Made by a program: the position numbers and the translations under genes. Positions 35,318 through 43,259 of a stretch of DNA of 64,000 nucleotides are shown here, piece by piece (position 1 is the first letter of the stretch; each line of letters begins with the position of its first letter). A model generated the notes under the pieces. It searched no databases, was not told where the DNA came from, and worked only from the letters and a program-made list of their open reading frames with translations. This stretch comes from Paenibacillus sp. (GTDB lineage: Bacteria; Bacillota; Bacilli; Paenibacillales; Paenibacillaceae), in contig JAILZT010000010.1 in the NCBI GenBank assembly GCA_023512345.1, positions 62,001-126,000 of the forward strand, given 5' to 3'.

Positions 35318-36082
35318 ATGCTATTTGAGGAAGAAAGAAAAAGAAGTATCGTGCAGTTTGTAGAAAAGCATTCAAGAGGATCGGTGCAAGAGCTTAGCCA
35401 AGAGATGGGTGTATCAGAGTCCACAGTACGACGGGACCTGAAGGAGCTGGAGGAAGCTAGATTATTGAAGCGAACCCATGGCGGTGCAGTATCCTTACAG
35501 AGTGTTAACTTCGAGGCAGCTATATCGGATAAGGAAGACCGGTTTCTGGATGAGAAGCTGCGAATTGCCCGTAAGGCAGTGGAAATGGTTAAAGCTGGTG
35601 ATGCCATATTGCTGGATGGAGGAACTACAACACTGCAAATTGCTAGAGAACTCAAGACATTTTCGGATATCAAGGTGATAACGAACTCTATTATGGTGCT
35701 GAACGAGTTGAAGGATTGCCGGAATATCGAAGTTTCCATTACGGGCGGTATGCTTCGTCAGGATACGATGGCTTTTGTTGGACCCATGACGGAGCGTTCA
35801 CTGGAAATGGTGAGAGTGGATAAGGCGTTTCTTGGCACTAACGGCATGGATTTGCGGGAAGGCATCACCACCCCGAATATGCTTGAAGCGGCAACAAAGC
35901 GCAAAATGATCAGTGTCGCGAAGCAGGTAGTGCTAGTTGCTGATCATAGTAAGGTCGGTCAAGTATCCTTCTGTAAAGTAGCTGACTTGGCGGAGATGGA
36001 CCAATGTATTTTCGATTCTGAAACTCCGGAGGATTTTGTCCGGAAGATAACACAAATGGGCGTAGATGTAACGCTGGTTTGA
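35318..36082 (+). CDS. fruR: DeoR-family fructose operon repressor
   Basis: A 254-residue DeoR regulator. N-terminal winged helix (RRDLKELEEARLLKRTHGGA), then a sugar-phosphate-binding domain of the ISOCOT type (DAILLDGGTTTLQIARELK, and KAFLGTNGMDLREGITTPNM). It is the first gene of the fructose operon and probably senses fructose-1-phosphate. AAGGAG lies before the ATG. Repeated operators in its own leader suggest autoregulation. Confidence 0.9.
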   Translation: MLFEEERKRSIVQFVEKHSRGSVQELSQEMGVSESTVRRDLKELEEARLLKRTHGGAVSLQSVNFEAAISDKEDRFLDEKLRIARKAVEMVKAGDAILLDGGTTTLQIARELKTFSDIKVITNSIMVLNELKDCRNIEVSITGGMLRQDTMAFVGPMTERSLEMVRVDKAFLGTNGMDLREGITTPNMLEAATKRKMISVAKQVVLVADHSKVGQVSFCKVADLAEMDQCIFDSETPEDFVRKITQMGVDVTLV

Positions 36083-36098
36083 AGCGGAGGAGGTTACC

Positions 36099-37052
36099 AT
36101 GAGTAAATTAGTCATCACAGTCACCTTAAATCCGGCTTTGGACAAAACGGTAACCATTGAGGGTCTGGAAGTTGGTGGGCTAAATCGTGTAGATGACATT
36201 CGAGTCGATGCTGGTGGCAAAGGTATTAATGTAGCCAAAGTATTAAAAGGATTTAACGAGAATGTGACAGCGGTTGGCTTTATGGGCGGCCATAATGGAA
36301 AGCTGATTCTAGAGGGGCTGGAGCGGGCAGGGATCGAACATTCCTTTACAGAAACTTCGGCGGAGACCCGGATGAATCTTAAAGTTGTGGATAGCACGGT
36401 TCAGGTAACAACGGAAATTAATGAGCGCGGCGGTGCAGTTTCTGAACAGGAAAGAGCTCAGTTTCAGCAGACGCTGGAGAATCATCTGGACAAGGCCTCC
36501 ATTCTTGTTCTAGGGGGAAGCATTCCGCCAGGAATCGAGCATGATGAATACGCTTCTCTAATTACAACTGCTAAGAGTAAGGGAGTTAAGACCATTCTGG
36601 ATGCCGATGGAGATGCCTTAAGGTACGGCCTAGTAGCTTGTCCTTATGTAATTAAACCGAACATTCATGAGTTGGAACAATTGCTGGGCGTTTCGCTCGA
36701 AAGTGATGAGGAGATCGTTCAGGCTGCCCGGAAACTTACAGCACAAGGCATAGAATGGGTCATTGTCTCTATGGGCGGAGATGGCAGTGTTGCAGTCAGC
36801 AAGGATGAAGCCATTCGCGCTCGTCCGTTCCGAATTAAACCGGAGAGTACAGTAGGTGCTGGTGATTCTATGGTAGCTGCAATTGCATCGAGTCTGCTTC
36901 AGGGTCGGGGATTGGAAGAAACCTTGCGCTATGCGACAGCGGCAGGCAGTGTTACAGCATCTAAACCGGGAACTCAAGTGTGTAGGATGGATGAGGTTGA
37001 AGAACGGTTAAATGATGTGGGAATCACAAGGATTGAAGTTAGAACAACGTAG
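36099..37052 (+). CDS. fruK: 1-phosphofructokinase
   Basis: A 317-residue PfkB-family kinase that converts fructose-1-phosphate to fructose-1,6-bisphosphate. PfkB signatures: GGKGINVAKVLKGF near residue 45 and the C-terminal STVGAGDSMVAAIAS with the catalytic Asp. It starts 16 bases after fruR and is followed 30 bases later by the fructose PTS genes, giving the standard fru operon order. Confidence 0.93.
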   Translation: MSKLVITVTLNPALDKTVTIEGLEVGGLNRVDDIRVDAGGKGINVAKVLKGFNENVTAVGFMGGHNGKLILEGLERAGIEHSFTETSAETRMNLKVVDSTVQVTTEINERGGAVSEQERAQFQQTLENHLDKASILVLGGSIPPGIEHDEYASLITTAKSKGVKTILDADGDALRYGLVACPYVIKPNIHELEQLLGVSLESDEEIVQAARKLTAQGIEWVIVSMGGDGSVAVSKDEAIRARPFRIKPESTVGAGDSMVAAIASSLLQGRGLEETLRYATAAGSVTASKPGTQVCRMDEVEERLNDVGITRIEVRTT

Positions 37053-37082
37053 TAACACTAAGCTTACTGGGGGAATTATACA

Positions 37083-38447
37083 ATGAAAAAGCTATTAGCT
37101 GTAACAGCATGCCCAACGGGAATTGCTCATACGTATATGGCAGCAGAGTCCTTGCAAAAGGCAGCAGGAGAGAAAAATGTACCGATTAAAGTAGAAACAC
37201 GTGGTGCAGTAGGTGTTGAAAACGAGTTAACCGCAGCAGAAATTGCTGAAGCACACGCTATTATTATTGCAGCAGATACTGATGTAGATGAAGCCCGTTT
37301 CGCAGGCAAGCCTGTTATAAAGGTTGCTGTTGCTCAGGGTATTAAGATCCCGGCTCAACTGATCGAGCAAGCACTCGCTTTGCAAGCTTCTGCCGGAACT
37401 GCTGCACCGCAAGCCCAGGCTGCAGAATCAGGTGATGGTAAGCGCAAACAACCTACATTCTACAAGCATTTGATGACTGGTGTATCACACATGTTACCGC
37501 TAGTAGTAGCGGGTGGATTACTTATCGCTCTATCCTTCTTTAAACTCAACCCGGATGAAGGAACCTTTTTAGCTAATCTTCTAAAAATTGGCGGCGCGGC
37601 AATGGGTATGATGGTGCCGATTCTAGCGGCATTTATCGCCTTCTCCATTGGCGGTAAACCAGCTCTAGCTCCAGGTCTTGTCGGCGGTGTGTTGTCCACT
37701 CAGTTAGGCGCGGGTTTCCTTGGAGGTATTCTTGCCGGTTTCTTAGCTGGTTATGTTGCTAAATGGCTGATCCAAAATATCAAGTTGCCACGTTCTATGG
37801 AAGGGCTGAAGCCGCTTCTGATTGTCCCGTTCCTCTCGGTGCTTGTTGTTGGACTCCTCATGGTATATGTTATTGGCACACCTATTAAATCACTAATGGA
37901 TGGATTGACGGTTTGGTTGGAAGGTATTGGTTCGGGGAATAAAATTTTGCTTGGTGCTATTCTGGGTGGTATGATGGCCCTTGATATGGGTGGACCTTTT
38001 AATAAAATTGCTTACACCTTCGCTGTTGGTCTTCTAGGAAGCGGAGTATACGGACCTATGGCAGCGGTTATGGCTGCTGGTATGACTCCACCACTGGGTA
38101 TTTGGCTGGCGACTGTTCTTGCTCCTAAGAAATTCACGCAAGAAGAACGTGAGGCTGGTAAAGTTGCTTCAATCCTGGGTCTATCTTTTATCACCGAAGG
38201 TGCAATTCCATTTGGTGCAGCAGATCCATTCCGTATCATTCCGGCCTTTATGATCGGTTCCGGTTTGACTGGGGCATTGTCAATGGTATTTGACGTAACG
38301 CTGCGCGCTCCACACGGTGGTATATTCGTTCTGCTGGTTCCAAATGCGATTAGTCCGGTATTCATGTACCTGATTGCGATTGCAATCGGAACAGTTGTAA
38401 CTGCTCTGCTTGTTAACCTCTTCAAGAAAAAAACAACACAACTGTGA
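37083..38447 (+). CDS. fruA: Fructose PTS enzyme EIIBC
   Basis: A 454-residue permease: EIIB-fructose domain at the N-terminus (VTACPTGIAHTYMAAESL, phospho-Cys10), an Ala-rich linker (about 100-120), then EIIC-fructose with eight or so membrane helices (ISFITEGAIPFGAADPFRII is the family hallmark, here GLSFITEGAIPFGAADP). It brings fructose in as fructose-1-phosphate. Unlike B. subtilis FruA, EIIA is not fused but encoded by the next gene. Confidence 0.92.
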   Translation: MKKLLAVTACPTGIAHTYMAAESLQKAAGEKNVPIKVETRGAVGVENELTAAEIAEAHAIIIAADTDVDEARFAGKPVIKVAVAQGIKIPAQLIEQALALQASAGTAAPQAQAAESGDGKRKQPTFYKHLMTGVSHMLPLVVAGGLLIALSFFKLNPDEGTFLANLLKIGGAAMGMMVPILAAFIAFSIGGKPALAPGLVGGVLSTQLGAGFLGGILAGFLAGYVAKWLIQNIKLPRSMEGLKPLLIVPFLSVLVVGLLMVYVIGTPIKSLMDGLTVWLEGIGSGNKILLGAILGGMMALDMGGPFNKIAYTFAVGLLGSGVYGPMAAVMAAGMTPPLGIWLATVLAPKKFTQEEREAGKVASILGLSFITEGAIPFGAADPFRIIPAFMIGSGLTGALSMVFDVTLRAPHGGIFVLLVPNAISPVFMYLIAIAIGTVVTALLVNLFKKKTTQL

Positions 38448-38457
38448 TTGGAGCTGA

Positions 38458-38916
38458 ATGGAATTGAATATCCATGAACTACTGACAGAAGACACTGTCT
38501 TCCTGCCCTTAGAAGTGGGCACTAAAGAAGAAGTTATTGCGAAAATGACGGAAGGCCTTAAGTTGTCCGGCTCTGTAACAGACGGCGTGCAATATGTAAG
38601 TGATGTTCTTGCTCGTGAGGCAACAGGATCTACAGGTATTGGCTTTGGCGTTGCTATTCCTCATGGTAAATCCACAGGTGTAGCCAAACCGGGTTTAGCT
38701 GTAGCTAGAATGGCCGGACCAACTGAATGGGAATCACTTGACGAAACGCCCGTATCTATCGTATTTCTGATTGCTGTTCCGAAGGAAAATGTCGGCAATG
38801 AGCATCTGCAGATTCTGGTCGCTCTGTCCCGCAAGCTAATCCATGATGATTTCCGCCAGTCCCTGCTTGATGCAGGAAGTAAACAAGAGATCATTGATAT
38901 TCTCAAAAACATGTAA
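38458..38916 (+). CDS. Fructose PTS enzyme EIIA
   Basis: A 152-residue EIIA of the fructose/mannitol family: GIGFGVAIPHGKS contains the phospho-His69, and VGNEHLQILVALSRKLI matches the C-terminal half. TTGGAG precedes the ATG, 10 bases after the EIIBC stop. It passes phosphate from HPr to EIIBC. A terminator follows. Confidence 0.92.
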   Translation: MELNIHELLTEDTVFLPLEVGTKEEVIAKMTEGLKLSGSVTDGVQYVSDVLAREATGSTGIGFGVAIPHGKSTGVAKPGLAVARMAGPTEWESLDETPVSIVFLIAVPKENVGNEHLQILVALSRKLIHDDFRQSLLDAGSKQEIIDILKNM

Positions 38917-38930
38917 AAACCATAATTGAG

Positions 38931-38978
38931 CAGCTGCCGTAATCTTAGACCCGTGGGTCTTGAGATCCGGCAGCTTTT
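38931..38978 (+). terminator. Terminator of the fru operon
   Basis: AGCTGCCG and CGGCAGCT arms with extra internal pairing of AGACCC with GGGTCT, then five T. Confidence 0.88.
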
Positions 38979-39068
38979 TGCATAATTATCAGATTAACTC
39001 CCTTTTGCTGGTTTATTTTTGTATAATTCGTAATATAAATAATTCACATGGGTAAAGGAGTAGGCGAG

Positions 39069-39569
39069 ATGATACTGCACAAGGGAGAGTACTTGTTCCG
39101 GCAAGGAGACAGCTGCCAGAACCTGTATAAGGTTAAGAGCGGACTGTTCAAGGTAACAAGACTCCATGAGAACGGGAATATGGTTTTGTTCAACATTCTG
39201 TATCCCGGAGAGACGGTTCCCCATCATTCACTCATTTCCCCGAAGGAAGCTCATGGAACAGCTGTAGCGCTGATGAGAAGCGAGGTGGAGATTATTCCGG
39301 CTGCGGAATGGTATCGGCAGCTGCGTGAAGAACCGGGTAAGGCACTAGAGATTGCAATGTTGCTTCAGGAGAAGGTACGATTTATGCAGTCACGGCTTGA
39401 CCACCTGACGGTGGGGACGCCGGGTGAGAGGCTGGACCTTCTTACCCGTTGGTTAAATGAGTATACTCATGGAGCCATGCTTACGGATCTCCTGACTCAG
39501 GAAGAGATAGGACAATTGATTGGTGTTAGGCGCGAAACGGTCAACCGTTTGCTCCGTAATTCGGACTGA
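39069..39569 (+). CDS. Short Crp/Fnr-family regulator
   Basis: A 166-residue regulator, shorter than typical Crp/Fnr proteins (about 220). It has a compact cyclic-nucleotide-binding-like beta-roll (LFRQGDSCQNLYKVKSGLFK, ENGNMVLFNILYPGETV) and a C-terminal winged helix ending in LTQEEIGQLIGVRRETVNRL. There is no FNR cysteine cluster. AAGGAG at 39055-39060 selects ATG 39069; the in-frame ATG at 39048 lies upstream of that site. Ligand and targets are unknown. It is followed by the structured leader of the YitT-family gene. Confidence 0.82.
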   Translation: MILHKGEYLFRQGDSCQNLYKVKSGLFKVTRLHENGNMVLFNILYPGETVPHHSLISPKEAHGTAVALMRSEVEIIPAAEWYRQLREEPGKALEIAMLLQEKVRFMQSRLDHLTVGTPGERLDLLTRWLNEYTHGAMLTDLLTQEEIGQLIGVRRETVNRLLRNSD

Positions 39570-39662
39570 TACGATCTTTTTCTAGAAAACTGTTTAGAGA
39601 GGGCTGTCTCCGTGGTATAATCTATTCAGAACATATCAAATTACAGAAAGGATCAGGATACC

Positions 39663-39728
39663 ATGTGTCCCCGAAGGACGATTCCCCAAAGGACGATTTG
39701 GAAACGTTATGATCTGTCTTATACTTAG
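39663..39728 (+). CDS. Possible upstream leader peptide 1 of the YitT-family gene
   Basis: A 21-codon ATG-to-TAG frame preceded by AAAGGATCAGGA. Its coding DNA contains AAGGACGATT twice, giving RRTI and QRTI in the peptide, and four of its first 15 residues are Arg, partly with AGG and CGA codons that are rare in many Bacilli. It could be a translated sensor ORF or chance. It lies in the 308-base gap between the Crp-like gene and the YitT-family gene. Confidence 0.3.
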   Translation: MCPRRTIPQRTIWKRYDLSYT

Positions 39729-39741
39729 CTTCCCTGTAGAA

Positions 39742-39877
39742 GGTGCGAACCGTTAATTGACGAAACCGCCTCTGCGAGGGAAGGAGTATTGTATGCGAAG
39801 GAGCAACGCCTCTGGTTCACCCCGTCGTAGAGGTTGGTGGGACGTCTAGCCGCCATATACGATAAGGGGAGACCTGT
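39742..39877 (+). promoter_or_regulatory. Structured leader of the YitT-family gene, possible switch
   Basis: GGTGCGAACC (39742-39751) can pair with GGTTCACC (39814-39821) with one bulge. Inside, CCTCTGCGAGG (39769-39779) forms a hairpin. CGCCTCTG occurs twice (39767-39774 and 39807-39814), and TAGAGG at 39828-39833 can pair with either CCTCT. That gives two mutually exclusive folds around the uORF start. It matches no riboswitch consensus I can recall in full; AGGTGCGAAC resembles the first strand of lysine riboswitches but the rest does not. Confidence 0.45.
39793..39849 (+). CDS. Possible leader peptide 2 (MRRSNASGSPRRRGWWDV)
   Basis: An 18-codon frame with a good ribosome site, GAAGGAG at 39780-39786, six bases before ATG 39793; it ends at TAG 39849, 28 bases before the YitT-family start. 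The peptide is strongly basic and ends in RRRGWWDV. Its start region lies inside the foldable leader, so its translation would disrupt the outer stem. Position, ribosome site and unusual composition suggest a regulatory leader peptide; I cannot name its signal. Confidence 0.45.
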   Translation: MRRSNASGSPRRRGWWDV

Positions 39878-40552
39878 ATGAGGAAACACAACAACGGAGT
39901 AACAAATTTATTGCTCCGATTGGCAGTCATTTTGTCCGGAACATTGCTGCTTGCATTTACTTATTATCACATTAATTATCAGAATCATTTGACCGAGGGT
40001 GGATTTGTAGGTTTGTCCCTGCTCGGCAAGTATGTATTAGGGATTTCTCCATCACTTTCTATCCTGATCTTAGACATTCCAGTACTCCTAATTGCTTGGT
40101 TCTTCAAAGGAAAAACGTTCGTTTGCAAAACATTCATGTCAGTAGGGGCATTTACAATCTTCTACGGACTGATGGAACGATATTCCGGATGGATCATTGA
40201 TTTACAGAACAATTTGCCGGTGGCGGCACTTTTATCTGGCGTACTTACGGGTCTAGGGGCAGGAATGGTACTCCGCGGTGGCGGGGCGAGCGGTGGTGAC
40301 GATATTTTGTCGCTGCTGATTAGTGAATGGAAAGGAATCAAGGTAGGAACCGTATTTATTCTGATGGATGTAATTGTTCTGGCATTATCACTCTTCTATA
40401 TGCCTTTGAAAGAGACGTTGTATACCGGTATGGCCGTCGTTGTTGCTGGCTATGTCATCACTTTTACAACCTCTGTAGGCAGACCGAAGCTGCAGAAGAT
40501 GCCGAAGATTCAGCCCGTGCTGGGCAAGCCACAGGATAGTACAGTAATGTGA
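39878..40552 (+). CDS. YitT-family membrane protein
   Basis: A 224-residue membrane protein with five or six hydrophobic helices. YitT-family features: FTYYHINYQNHLTEGGFVGL near the N-terminus, PVLLIAWFFKGKTF, and the loop GMVLRGGGASGGDDILSLLI. The usual C-terminal DUF2179 cytoplasmic domain is absent, so this is the short form. Function of the family is not established. Its leader suggests tight post-initiation regulation. Confidence 0.82.
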   Translation: MRKHNNGVTNLLLRLAVILSGTLLLAFTYYHINYQNHLTEGGFVGLSLLGKYVLGISPSLSILILDIPVLLIAWFFKGKTFVCKTFMSVGAFTIFYGLMERYSGWIIDLQNNLPVAALLSGVLTGLGAGMVLRGGGASGGDDILSLLISEWKGIKVGTVFILMDVIVLALSLFYMPLKETLYTGMAVVVAGYVITFTTSVGRPKLQKMPKIQPVLGKPQDSTVM

Positions 40553-40602
40553 AGTGGATAACAACAACCAGTCATTTACCCTTTTCAGGGATGTTCTACA
40601 TT

Positions 40603-40635
40603 AAGGTCAGCCAGAACTTTGGCTGGCCTTTTTTT
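40603..40635 (+). terminator. Terminator after the YitT-family gene
   Basis: AAGGTCAGCCA and TGGCTGGCCTT arms with a six-base loop and a run of seven T. Confidence 0.88.
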
Positions 40636-40717
40636 GCTTATAAGAAGAAACCATAAATCAAACTGGGCGTATATAGTTGCAAACAAAGGTTTGTCACAAT
40701 GAAGGGGGAAATAATAA

Positions 40718-41512
40718 ATGAGTGCTCACGAGATCGATTATGTAATTATGGGTGAAGAAATACAATGTGTGGAGGTACAGCTGGACCCCGGTGAGAGTGT
40801 AATTGCCGAAGCAGGGAGCTTCATGATGATGGACCCGGAGATTACGATGGAGACGATTTTTGGGGATGGCAGTGGAGCTTCACGCGGGGGCGGACTGATG
40901 GGTAAGCTGATGGGAGCAGGGAAGCGGCTGCTGACCGGAGAAAGCCTATTCATGACTGTATTTACACATGCAGGGTCTTACGGACGTAAAAGTGTGACCT
41001 TTGCAGCCCCGTATCCCGGCAAAATCATCCCGTTGGATCTGCAGCGGTACGGCGGTAAAATCATCTGTCAAAAGGATTCCTTCCTCTGTGCGGCTAAGGG
41101 AGTCTCAATCGGGATTGAATTCCAGCGAAAGCTGGGCGCTGGCTTCTTCGGTGGTGAGGGCTTTATTATGCAGAAGCTGGAGGGTGATGGCCTTTCCTTC
41201 GTGCATTCTGGGGGCTATGTTATGGAAAGAACTCTGCAGCCGGGAGAGACCATTAAGCTGGACACAGGGTGTCTAGTAGCCATGACTTCATCTGTAAATT
41301 ATGATATTGAAATGGTTAAAGGAATTAAGACAGCAGTCTTCGGCGGAGAGGGATTATTTTTCGCAACGTTGCGCGGTCCAGGAACGGTATGGGTACAGTC
41401 ACTACCGTTCAGCCGGATGGCTGATCGTATTCTATCAGCAGCAGGTAACTCGGGTCGTAAAGAAGAAGGAAGCATTCTTGGAGGATTAGGCAATCTTTTG
41501 GATGGAAGATAA
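40718..41512 (+). CDS. AIM24/TIGR00266-family protein
   Basis: A 264-residue soluble beta-rich protein of the AIM24 (DUF124) family: VEVQLDPGESVIAEAGSFMM, GGGLMGKLMGAGKRLLTGES, LFMTVFTHAG and the later IKTAVFGGEGLFFATLRGPG are all family landmarks. Bacterial members have no settled function. GAAGGGGGAA lies before the ATG. It is a single gene with a terminator behind it. Confidence 0.88.
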   Translation: MSAHEIDYVIMGEEIQCVEVQLDPGESVIAEAGSFMMMDPEITMETIFGDGSGASRGGGLMGKLMGAGKRLLTGESLFMTVFTHAGSYGRKSVTFAAPYPGKIIPLDLQRYGGKIICQKDSFLCAAKGVSIGIEFQRKLGAGFFGGEGFIMQKLEGDGLSFVHSGGYVMERTLQPGETIKLDTGCLVAMTSSVNYDIEMVKGIKTAVFGGEGLFFATLRGPGTVWVQSLPFSRMADRILSAAGNSGRKEEGSILGGLGNLLDGR

Positions 41513-41528
41513 GTAAATCGTTATTGTC

Positions 41529-41568
41529 GAGGCCGTTGACACCGGGGGTTCGGTGGGCGGCTTTTTTT
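41529..41568 (+). terminator. Terminator after the AIM24-family gene
   Basis: GGCCGTTGACACC pairs with GGTGGGCGGC around a GGGGTTC loop, then seven T. Confidence 0.8.
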
Positions 41569-41584
41569 GTGATTTTAAGAAGAT

Positions 41585-41760
41585 TGTAGAAACTTTTTCT
41601 GCTCAAAGCAGCGGAGAGGACGGACTGATTGCGGAAAAGCGGTAGCGTTCGCCTTGGTCTCCGGATTTTTACCGCTAAGGGAAATAAATAAAATCTGGAG
41701 AGCACAGCGATTGGAGTAACGGTCCGTTCGCGGAGCGTCCGCACCACGTACACAAGTCAA
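41585..41760. repeat. Imperfect palindromic intergenic element
   Basis: This stretch of the 410-base gap before uppP has no supported gene. It holds inverted arms AAAGCGGTA (41636-41644) and TACCGCT (41670-41676), and outer related segments GGACGGACTG and CGGTCCGTTC that are roughly reverse complements. From memory such elements recur between genes in Paenibacillus, but I cannot verify that here. A 114-codon minus-strand frame over it is probably chance. Confidence 0.35.
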
Positions 41761-41777
41761 TCCGACTCAAAAACAGA

Positions 41778-41826
41778 GGGGCTGTCCCAAGCAGTCATTT
41801 CATGGCTTATGGGACACCCCCTTTTT
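41778..41826. repeat. Dispersed hairpin repeat, copy 1
   Basis: GGGGCTGTCCCA and TGGGACACCCC arms surround a conserved loop segment (CATTTCATGGCTTA) and run into five T, so it can act as a terminator. Its reverse complement matches 50621-50662 over about 42 bases, including the loop, which ordinary terminators do not share. Confidence 0.7.
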
Positions 41827-41922
41827 CTTGGTGAAAAAATGTAATTTAAGTGCAAGTTTCAGAAATAGTCGCATAAGTTTACATATTAATGATGGGAATA
41901 TAAAACCTAAGGGGGGAAGGGT

Positions 41923-42786
41923 ATGGAACTGCTAACGATTATAAAGGCAATCATTCTAGGTATTGTCGAAGGCTTGACTGAATTTGCTCCGGTCTCTTCC
42001 ACGGGTCATATGATTATTGTGGATGATATGTGGCTTAAGTCTCAGGAGTTTCTAGGAAAATACACAGCCAATACCTTCAAAGTAGTGATTCAGCTCGGAT
42101 CCATTTTGGCGGTTGTGATTATTTTTCGTAATCGATTTATTGATTTACTTGGCTTGAATCGTTTCAGCCGTAAGCAGATGAATGTAGAAGTAGAGGGTCA
42201 ACCTTCTGTTGAGGGTAAGGGCCGTCTTAAGTTAGCTCAGGTTATTGTAGGCTTGTTACCCGCAGGAGTATTAGGTTTATTGTTTGAGGACTACATAGAT
42301 GAGAATTTATTTTCTACCTCGACAGTACTGATTGGTTTGGTTATAGGTGCTCTGTTCATGATTGCCGCAGATTTATTTGCACCCAAAGAAGTAAAGGTAC
42401 AAAGCGTCGATCAAATTACATACAGACAGGCATTGACAGTTGGGTTTATCCAATGCTTCTCGCTATGGCCAGGCTTCTCCCGTTCGGGATCAACCATTTC
42501 TGGAGGTGTCCTCTTAGGAATGAGTCACCGTGCAGCTGCTGATTTCACTTTCATTATGGCCGTACCGATTATGGCAGGGGCAAGCTTGATCTCCTTGGTC
42601 AAGAACTGGCAGTATTTCACGATTGAAGCCCTGCCTTTTTTTGTAGCTGGGTTTATCAGTGCTTTTTTGTTCGCCTTGTTGTCGATGCGGTTCTTCTTGA
42701 AGCTGATTAACAAGATTAAGCTGCTGCCTTTTGCCATTTATCGGATTGTGCTTGCCGGGGTCTTATATGTGGTGATATTTGTATAA
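41923..42786 (+). CDS. uppP: Undecaprenyl-diphosphatase
   Basis: A 287-residue membrane phosphatase that recycles the lipid carrier for cell-wall synthesis and gives bacitracin tolerance. Both family motifs are present: GIVEGLTEFAPVSSTGHMII (Glu-rich motif and the SSTGH loop) and FSLWPGFSRSGSTISGG. AAGGGGGGAAGGG lies before the ATG. Single gene. Confidence 0.95.
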   Translation: MELLTIIKAIILGIVEGLTEFAPVSSTGHMIIVDDMWLKSQEFLGKYTANTFKVVIQLGSILAVVIIFRNRFIDLLGLNRFSRKQMNVEVEGQPSVEGKGRLKLAQVIVGLLPAGVLGLLFEDYIDENLFSTSTVLIGLVIGALFMIAADLFAPKEVKVQSVDQITYRQALTVGFIQCFSLWPGFSRSGSTISGGVLLGMSHRAAADFTFIMAVPIMAGASLISLVKNWQYFTIEALPFFVAGFISAFLFALLSMRFFLKLINKIKLLPFAIYRIVLAGVLYVVIFV

Positions 42787-42887
42787 GTATAAGTATTCGT
42801 TATAAATTGATTCCTTATAATCTATTGCGGATTACTTGGTTTTAAAGTAACATGAACACTAGATTGATAACCCGACGTAAAATTAAA

Positions 42888-43115
42888 TAACGGAAACAGG
42901 TGCTTGCCGGAAGATTAGTAGTTCCGGTTAGCTTAATAGGGAAGTTCGGTGAAATGCCGACGCGGTCCCGCCACTGTAACGGAATAGTTCTTAGCAACGA
43001 TTGTCACTGGCAGATTACTACTGCCGGGAAGACTGCTTAAGGATGTTGACGCCGATAGCCAGGAGACCTGCCTGTTTCAACAGCACTGCTTTACCTACGG
43101 GAGATAGGGAGGTGT
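42888..43115 (+). ncRNA. Cobalamin (B12) riboswitch
   Basis: The leader carries the class I cobalamin landmarks in order: the start GGTGCTTGCC near 42900, the GGGAA(G)TTCGGTGAAAT stretch, CCCGCCACTGTAA around 42967-42979, and the B12 box AGCCAGGAGACCTGCC at 43057-43072. It fills the 470-base gap before metE together with the terminator. With B12 bound it should block expression of the B12-independent methionine synthase. A 64-codon frame over it (43001-43195) is a shadow. Confidence 0.93.
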
Positions 43116-43140
43116 TAGACGCTATATACCAGCATATCAT

Positions 43141-43186
43141 GGGCGTCTTTCCCTTTAGCTTTTTAGGGAGAGACGCCCTTTTTGTT
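43141..43186 (+). terminator. Riboswitch expression-platform terminator before metE
   Basis: GGGCGTCTTTCCCT and AGGGAGAGACGCCC arms then five T, just downstream of the cobalamin aptamer and 74 bases before metE. It is the likely off-state terminator. Confidence 0.88.
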
Positions 43187-43259
43187 TTCTTTTAGAGGCT
43201 AATTACGTTTAGTTCACTGTAGTTTTATTAAAAAAAGGATTAAGAAGGAGCGCTAGTAT

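Noticed and set aside
39741..39815. Lysine riboswitch upstream of the YitT-family gene
   Set aside because: AGGTGCGAAC and a GAGGGAAGGAG...GCGAAGG stretch recall the lysine aptamer, but the long P2 arm and the downstream core strands are missing.
39828..39850. T-box-like TGG-rich stretch before the YitT-family gene
   Set aside because: The AGGGTGGNACCGCG box is not present; TTGGTGGGACG codes GWWD in the small ORF instead.
41409..41753. 114-codon minus-strand ORF before uppP
   Set aside because: It overlaps the end of the AIM24-family gene, a terminator and a palindromic element, has no ribosome site and a low-complexity basic composition.
43001..43195. 64-codon ORF upstream of metE
   Set aside because: It lies over the cobalamin riboswitch and its terminator; a shadow of the RNA structure.
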